Below, piece after piece: positions 43,182-47,567 of a stretch of DNA of 47,567 nt. The notes beneath the pieces are model-generated. The model did no database searches, had not been told where the DNA came from, and saw only the letters and a list, made by a program, of their open reading frames with translations. Origin of the DNA: an uncultured Prevotellaceae bacterium (GTDB lineage: Bacteria; Bacteroidota; Bacteroidia; Bacteroidales; Bacteroidaceae); assembly GCA_900320435.1 (NCBI GenBank), contig ONSH01000009.1:1-47567 (forward strand), given 5' to 3'. Every line of letters begins with the position of its first letter. The stretch's first letter is position 1. Made by a program: the position numbers and the translations under genes.

Positions 43182-44761
43182 CCCAAGCGCTTATCCTGAC
43201 CTCCTTTGCGGTCTATCTGCTTATCATGCTCTATGTGGGCTACTACTACAGCCGGCAGAAGACCGCCAATTCCGACGAGTTTTATCTTGGCGGACGCCAA
43301 CTGGGCTCCTTCGTGGCCGCCATGAGTGCCGAGGCTTCCGACATGAGCTCGTGGCTGCTGATGGGCATCCCCGGCCTTGCCTACATCACGGGTCTGGCCG
43401 ACCCCTTCTGGACGGTCTTGGGTCTGAGCATCGGCACCTATATGAACTGGCTGCTGGTCACGCGCCGTCTGCGCCGCTACACCATCCGCCTGGGGGCGGT
43501 GACGATCCCCGAGTTCTACTCCAAGCGTTTCCGCGACAGCCGCAACATCCTCATGTGCATCTCGGCCGTCATCATCCTCATCTTCTTCGTGCCCTACACG
43601 GCGAGCGGCTTCAAGGCCGTGGGCACGCTGCTCCACAGCCTCTTCGGCTTCCCCTATCATGAGAGCATGCTCGTCGGCGCCTTCATCATTGTGGCCTACA
43701 CGGTGATGGGCGGCTTCATGGCCGTCTCGATGACGGACCTGATTCAGAGCATCGTCATGACGCTGGCGCTCATCTTCATCGTGGTGTTTGCCCTGGAGAT
43801 TGCCGGCGGCATCCAGATGGTGATCTACAACGCTGAGCGGCTGCCGGGCTACCTCTCGCTCACGGAAACGCACGCCGACGGCGGCGCCGAGCCCTACGGC
43901 TGGCTCTCCATCGTCTCCATGATGGCTTGGGGTTTGGGCTATTTCGGCATGCCGCACATCCTGCTGCGCTTCATGGCCATCAAGGACGAGCGCCACATCG
44001 CCGTGTCGCGCCGCATCGCCACCGTATGGGTTGTCTTCTCCATGTTCGTGGCTATTTTGCTCGGTTTCATCGGCTATTCCGCCGCTTGTCTGGGGGCCAT
44101 TCCCCTGTTCGAGAGCACCAGCGCAGCCGAGAGCACCATCATCGAACTCTCGCGCGTCATGGCCTCCCACGGCGCCTTCGCGGCCCTTGTGGCCGGTGTC
44201 GTTCTGGCCGGCATCCTGGCCTGCACGATGTCCACTGCCGACTCCCAGCTGCTCACGGCGGCTTCGAGCTTCTCCGACAACATCCTTCAGGACGTCCTCC
44301 ATGTCAAGGTCTCTGCGCGCACGTCGATGACGGTAGCTCGCCTCACCATCGTCGCCGTCGCTTTGGTCGCTCTGGTGCTGGCTTGGAATCCCGACAGCTC
44401 CATCTTCAACGTGGTGGCTTTTGCCTGGGCGGGCTTCGGTGCGGCCTTCGGTCCGGTGATGCTGTCGAGCCTTTTCTGGCGCCGCACTACGCTCTGGGGC
44501 GCTCTTGCCGGCATGGTCTCCGGCGGTGTGATGGTCTTCGTGTGGAAATACGGCGTGCGTCCTCTGGGCGGTGTGTGGGATATGTATGAACTGCTCCCGG
44601 CCTTCCTCGTCTCGACGCTGTGCATCGTGGTGGTGTCGCTCTGCGACCGCGTGCCGTCCTCGATGACTTCGACGCCGTCATGTCGCCCCGTTTTTAGGAA
44701 AAGACAAACACACGGGCAAACACAGGGCAAAAGTGGGACAGTGGGACAGTGGGACAGTTAG
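43178..44761 (+). CDS. putP: Sodium:proline symporter, with a shifted C-terminal tail
   Basis: A sodium/solute symporter (SSS family) with about 13 helices. Seen: DEFYLGGRQLGSFVAAMSAEASDMSSWLLMGIPG, VVAYTVMGGFMAVSMTDLIQS-like signature, and LACTMSTADSQLLTAASSFSDN. After LCDRVPS at about 44657 the frame turns to STPSCRPVF and runs into repeat DNA up to 44761. In the other frame VLDDFDAVMSPRF follows, with a TAG at 44695-44697, matching the usual charged tail. Loss of one copy of a 7-bp repeat (gccgtcc, 44653-44659) would explain it. Transport function may survive, since only the cytoplasmic tail changes. Confidence 0.93.
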   Translation: MTQALILTSFAVYLLIMLYVGYYYSRQKTANSDEFYLGGRQLGSFVAAMSAEASDMSSWLLMGIPGLAYITGLADPFWTVLGLSIGTYMNWLLVTRRLRRYTIRLGAVTIPEFYSKRFRDSRNILMCISAVIILIFFVPYTASGFKAVGTLLHSLFGFPYHESMLVGAFIIVAYTVMGGFMAVSMTDLIQSIVMTLALIFIVVFALEIAGGIQMVIYNAERLPGYLSLTETHADGGAEPYGWLSIVSMMAWGLGYFGMPHILLRFMAIKDERHIAVSRRIATVWVVFSMFVAILLGFIGYSAACLGAIPLFESTSAAESTIIELSRVMASHGAFAALVAGVVLAGILACTMSTADSQLLTAASSFSDNILQDVLHVKVSARTSMTVARLTIVAVALVALVLAWNPDSSIFNVVAFAWAGFGAAFGPVMLSSLFWRRTTLWGALAGMVSGGVMVFVWKYGVRPLGGVWDMYELLPAFLVSTLCIVVVSLCDRVPSSMTSTPSCRPVFRKRQTHGQTQGKSGTVGQWDS

Positions 44762-44862
44762 AAATCACACTATTATACACCAAAAATAGTTCTATATTTA
44801 TATAAATATAGAGTTGTTTTTTGACCTTTATATCTGTTTTTTGAACTGTCCCACTGTCCCAC
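44733..44862. repeat. Inverted-repeat element with central palindrome
   Basis: Ends: gtgggacagtgggacagtt (44741-44759) and its exact reverse complement (44844-44862); a third gtgggaca copy precedes the left end. The 84-bp interior holds a perfect 20-bp palindrome (44792-44811, ctatattta...) and a direct repeat tgttttttga (44814, 44835). It resembles a small non-autonomous element or a long hairpin in the putP 3' region. No clear target duplication. Confidence 0.85.
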
Positions 44863-44922
44863 CCTCAAAAAAAAAATTGAAAAAAGTTGCTCAAAAATTC
44901 GTAGAGCGCACTTTCAATGTCG

Positions 44923-44930
44923 TATCTTTG
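44923..44930 (+). promoter_or_regulatory. -7 box for the patatin gene
   Basis: TATCTTTG, about 208 nt before the patatin ATG, giving an unusually long leader. No convincing -33. Confidence 0.55.
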
Positions 44931-44957
44931 CAGCGGATTTGAAAGTCAAAGGCCCCG

Positions 44958-44979
44958 CAGACTGTCGTCAGACTGTCGT
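44958..44979. repeat. 11-bp direct repeat in the patatin leader
   Basis: cagactgtcgt occurs twice in tandem (44958-44968, 44969-44979), followed by a partial third cag. Confidence 0.9.
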
Positions 44980-45138
44980 CAGAGGGTTCGAAAAGAGACT
45001 TCTTCCGGCATGCTAAAAGGGATATTGCGGTGCACATCGGCGTCCTGATACGCGATTAGCCAACTTTTTTGTGCGCAGAAGCAGTGAATATGAGTGATTT
45101 TTACGATTTTTGTAGAGAAATTAACAAAAATAAACATT

Positions 45139-47469
45139 ATGAAGGCTATGAAAACCTTGAAAGTGATACTCCTGAGTCTGGCCGCGCTGATGAGCGGCAG
45201 CAGCCTGCAGGCACAGAACGACAGCATCGAATCCATCCATCACAGTGCGGAAGACATCGCCGCACACGAGGCGGCCACACAGGCGCCCCGACGCAAGAAG
45301 GTGGGCGTGGTGCTCAGCGGCGGCGGTGCCAAAGGCATGGCGCACATCGGCGTGCTGAAAGTGCTGGAGAGGGCCGGCATCCCCGTGGACGTCATCACCG
45401 GCACCTCGATGGGCAGCATCATCGGCGGTCTCTATGCCATCGGCTACAATGCCGAGGCCCTCGACTCGCTGGTGATGAAGCAGAACTGGGGCTACGTGAT
45501 CACCGATAAGGAGAACCTGCGCAACCAGAGCCTCGATGACCGCGAGAAGAGCAACACCTACGTCTTCTCGACAGGCTTCGCCTTCGGCAAGCGCGACAAG
45601 AACGCCGGTGGACTGGTCAAGGGCAAGAACCTGGCCGAGCTCTTCCAGCGCGTCTGCATGGGCTACAACGACTCGCTCGACTTCAACAAAGACCTCTGCA
45701 TCCCCTTCGCCTGCGTGGCCACCAACATCGTGGACAACAGCGAGGTGGACTTCCATAGCGGACGCCTGTGGCAGTGTATGCGCGCCTCCATGGCCATCCC
45801 CGCCGTGTTTGCGCCCGTGAGGATGGGCGACATGGTGCTGGTGGACGGCGGTCTGAAGAACAACTATCCCGCCGACCTGGCCCGTGAGATGGGCGCCGAG
45901 GTGATCATCGGCGTCACCGTGCAGGGCGACGCCAAGACGGCCGAAGACCTGGGCGGCACGCTGAGCATCATCGGACAGATCGTCGATATAAACTGTAAGA
46001 ACAAGGTGGAGGAGAACCTCGCCATCACCGACCTCCACATGAGGGTCGACGTGAGGGGCTACAGCACCGGCAGCTTCACCACCGAGGCCATCGACTCGCT
46101 CATCGATCGCGGCGAACTGGCCGGCAACCAGCACTGGGACGAAATCATCGCCCTGAAGAAGAAGATAGGCATCGACGACAGCTTCCACCCCGTCATCCAC
46201 CAGCCGCTGCGCCCCAAGGTGCTCACCGAGAAGCAATACGTCAAGAGCTACAACTTCGGCAACCTGACGAAGCACGACGAGCAGTTCCTGCGCCGCAAGT
46301 TCAAGCTGGACAAGAACGACAGCATCGACGCCACCACCGTGCAGCTCATCACCACCTGTCTGCGCATGGATCTCTTCTACCAGAGCGCCGAGTGCGACGT
46401 GATCCCCGAGAGCGACGGTGTGCGCGTGGAGATGTCCGTAGGCAACCGCAAGTCGATGCTGCTGCACATCGGTGCCCGCTACGATCAGGAGGAGCACGCC
46501 GCCCTGCAGCTGGGCGCCACCGTGCCTCTGAGGACCTCCATTCCCGTGAACACCGAGCTCACCGTGCGTCTGGGCAAGCGTATCTTCGCCAAGGGCGAAT
46601 TCACCGTGCATCCCGCCTTCTTCACACGTCCCAAGCTCAGCTACACCTTCCGCCACTACGACGTGGATGTGTACAAGGACGGCGACCTCGACTTCGACAT
46701 CCGCTACGACCAGCATCAGGCGGAGCTGACGCCCTTCAACTTCGATCTGCGCAACTTCAACGTGCAGGTGGGTCTGCGCTGGGACCGCTTCCACTACCGC
46801 GACAAGCTCGGCGCGGACGGCGCCGCAATGCTGACGCTGCCCGACCAGAATTTCTTCAGCTATCGCGGCCGCGTGACCTACAACAGCGAGGACCAGTGGT
46901 ATTTCCCCACGCAGGGCGCACGCTTCAGGGCTGAATACGCCTACCTGACCAACGACTTCACGCAGCTCGATGTGCTCGACGCCGACGGCAACAAGGTGGG
47001 GAAGGTCAACGGCATGCATGAGGTGAGCGCCGACTGGCGCATGTCGTTCACCATAGGCAAGCGCTTCACGCTGCAGCCCATGTTCTACGGACGCCTGCTC
47101 TTCCTTAGTGACGTGAATCTGATACCCAGAGGCTTCTGCAACACCCTCGGCGGCAGCTGGTTCGGACACTACATCGAGCAGCAGATGCCCTTCGCCGGCA
47201 TCGGCAACATGGAGTACGTCAAGAATCACTTCGTCGCCGCACAGCTGCAGGCCCAGGAGCGCATCGGCAAGAAACACTACATCCTGCTGCGCGCCGCCGT
47301 CGGAGCACAGTCAGACAGGGTGGGCGGCATCTTCGACAACAAGGCCCTCATCGGCGGCCAGATTGCCTACTACTACAACACCATCTTCGGTCCCGTCGGT
47401 GCCGCCTTCGGCTACAGCAACCACACGAAGAAGGTGGACTTCTTCCTCAACCTCGGCCACGTCTTCTAA
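45139..47469 (+). CDS. Patatin-like phospholipase with C-terminal outer-membrane barrel
   Basis: 776 residues from the ATG at 45139 (MKAMKTLKVILLSLAALMSGSSLQAQ, a signal peptide ending near residue 26). The patatin domain (about 54-290) has oxyanion GGGAKGMAHIG, nucleophile Ser90 in GTSMGS and Asp236 in VDGGLKNNYP. A POTRA-like segment (about 370-440) precedes a BamA/Omp85-type beta barrel (about 450-776), with a typical C-terminal strand ending in Phe (VDFFLNLGHVF). Similar to the PlpD-type secreted lipases. The lipase part could reach the surface or the periplasm; substrate is probably phospholipid acyl esters. Confidence 0.92.
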   Translation: MKAMKTLKVILLSLAALMSGSSLQAQNDSIESIHHSAEDIAAHEAATQAPRRKKVGVVLSGGGAKGMAHIGVLKVLERAGIPVDVITGTSMGSIIGGLYAIGYNAEALDSLVMKQNWGYVITDKENLRNQSLDDREKSNTYVFSTGFAFGKRDKNAGGLVKGKNLAELFQRVCMGYNDSLDFNKDLCIPFACVATNIVDNSEVDFHSGRLWQCMRASMAIPAVFAPVRMGDMVLVDGGLKNNYPADLAREMGAEVIIGVTVQGDAKTAEDLGGTLSIIGQIVDINCKNKVEENLAITDLHMRVDVRGYSTGSFTTEAIDSLIDRGELAGNQHWDEIIALKKKIGIDDSFHPVIHQPLRPKVLTEKQYVKSYNFGNLTKHDEQFLRRKFKLDKNDSIDATTVQLITTCLRMDLFYQSAECDVIPESDGVRVEMSVGNRKSMLLHIGARYDQEEHAALQLGATVPLRTSIPVNTELTVRLGKRIFAKGEFTVHPAFFTRPKLSYTFRHYDVDVYKDGDLDFDIRYDQHQAELTPFNFDLRNFNVQVGLRWDRFHYRDKLGADGAAMLTLPDQNFFSYRGRVTYNSEDQWYFPTQGARFRAEYAYLTNDFTQLDVLDADGNKVGKVNGMHEVSADWRMSFTIGKRFTLQPMFYGRLLFLSDVNLIPRGFCNTLGGSWFGHYIEQQMPFAGIGNMEYVKNHFVAAQLQAQERIGKKHYILLRAAVGAQSDRVGGIFDNKALIGGQIAYYYNTIFGPVGAAFGYSNHTKKVDFFLNLGHVF

Positions 47470-47508
47470 CGAAGGCGCGGCTTCGGTGGGGGGATTTTTC
47501 TCTAAAGC

Positions 47509-47567
47509 TTAAATGAGCATGCGGGTGCGCCGGCGATAGTCGGCGTAGCCCGGCTTGTTGGCGAGCT
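47509..47567 (-). CDS. C-terminal end of a minus-strand gene (partial)
   Basis: The last 19 codons read ANKPGYADYRRRTRMLI and then TAA at 47509-47511. The pattern (KPGY-x-Y-x-RRT-x-MLI) resembles the end of DUF1295/isoprenylcysteine methyltransferase-like membrane proteins, but too little is present to be sure. It is convergent with the patatin gene, 39 nt away. Confidence 0.45.
   Translation of the reverse strand, partial: LANKPGYADYRRRTRMLI

Larger units (their letters stand above)
44698..45138. other. Spacer between putP and the patatin gene
   Basis: No gene. It contains a three-copy 8-bp repeat (gtgggaca, 44733-44756), a 130-bp inverted-repeat element (44733-44862), a -7-like box (44923-44930), an 11-bp direct repeat (44958-44979) and an AT-rich leader up to the patatin start. 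Confidence 0.75.

Noticed and set aside
44979..45236. 85-codon minus-strand open frame over the patatin start
   Set aside because: It overlaps the leader and signal-peptide region of the patatin gene and has no supporting motif.
45121..47277. 718-codon minus-strand open frame opposite the patatin gene
   Set aside because: Antisense artefact; the patatin catalytic motifs are on the plus strand.

Overview
The window reads as chromosomal DNA of a GC-rich member of Bacteroidales, most likely Prevotellaceae. This rests on the Bacteroidetes-type promoter signature (-7 box TAnnTTTG with a -33 TTG about 20 nt upstream) before several genes, on Bacteroidetes-restricted families (DUF4271, DUF3098, DUF4254, DUF5672, fused SecDF, fused KorA, an Ig-like-5 lipoprotein, a patatin with a C-terminal barrel), and on the gene order. 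No phage, IS transposase, CRISPR array or defence system is visible. The content is mainly housekeeping plus a little cell-envelope glycan chemistry.

Layout. 1-2.8 kb: end of a glycan glycosyltransferase cluster (GT90 end on +; a frameshifted GT-A enzyme, a GT2 and a DUF5672 protein on -). 2.8-6.0 kb (-): rmuC, sufS, rnhB in one tight operon. 6.5-10.2 kb (+): gpmI (frameshifted), ung, a DUF3109 protein and a secreted protein. 10.1-21.8 kb (-): a nearly gapless run reading tRNA-Gln, SDR, miaB, ftsX, DUF3098, uppP, truB, queA, folK, metK, LOG-like, DUF4271, hemD, rnpA, yidD, CoA-transferase. 21.9-26.3 kb (-): tRNA-Arg, korA, korB, tyrS. 26.3-31.2 kb (-): rhomboid and EEP pair, then secDF. 31.4-37.8 kb (+): HU, acpP, fabF, rnc, GH3-like, lipoprotein. 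37.9-44.8 kb (+): pckA, DUF4254, GT9, GT4, BASS transporter, PutP. 45.1-47.5 kb (+): patatin-like outer-membrane protein. At the right edge there is a fragment of a minus-strand gene.

Together these genes cover central metabolism (gpmI, pckA, korAB, CoA-transferase), fatty-acid synthesis (acpP, fabF), RNA modification and processing (miaB, queA, truB, rnpA, rnc), protein export and insertion (secDF, yidD), cell division and peptidoglycan lipid recycling (ftsX, uppP), cofactors (metK, folK, hemD, sufS) and surface glycans.

The most striking signals are not new genes. (1) Several well-conserved genes carry small reading-frame lesions: a 10-bp tandem duplication in a glycosyltransferase, a 7-bp tandem duplication in gpmI, a deletion that fuses a GT9 gene to the following GT4, and a frame change at the end of putP. 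In-frame losses are suspected in rnc and the GT4. Either this strain is accumulating slippage mutations or the assembly has local mis-joins. (2) Non-coding spacers carry tandem repeats in an 11-bp (or 22-bp) register. The clearest is 13 successive 11-mers, with the unit sequence changing along the array, between the HU terminator and the acpP promoter. (3) A roughly 130-bp element with 19-bp inverted ends and a central 20-bp palindrome lies between putP and the patatin gene.
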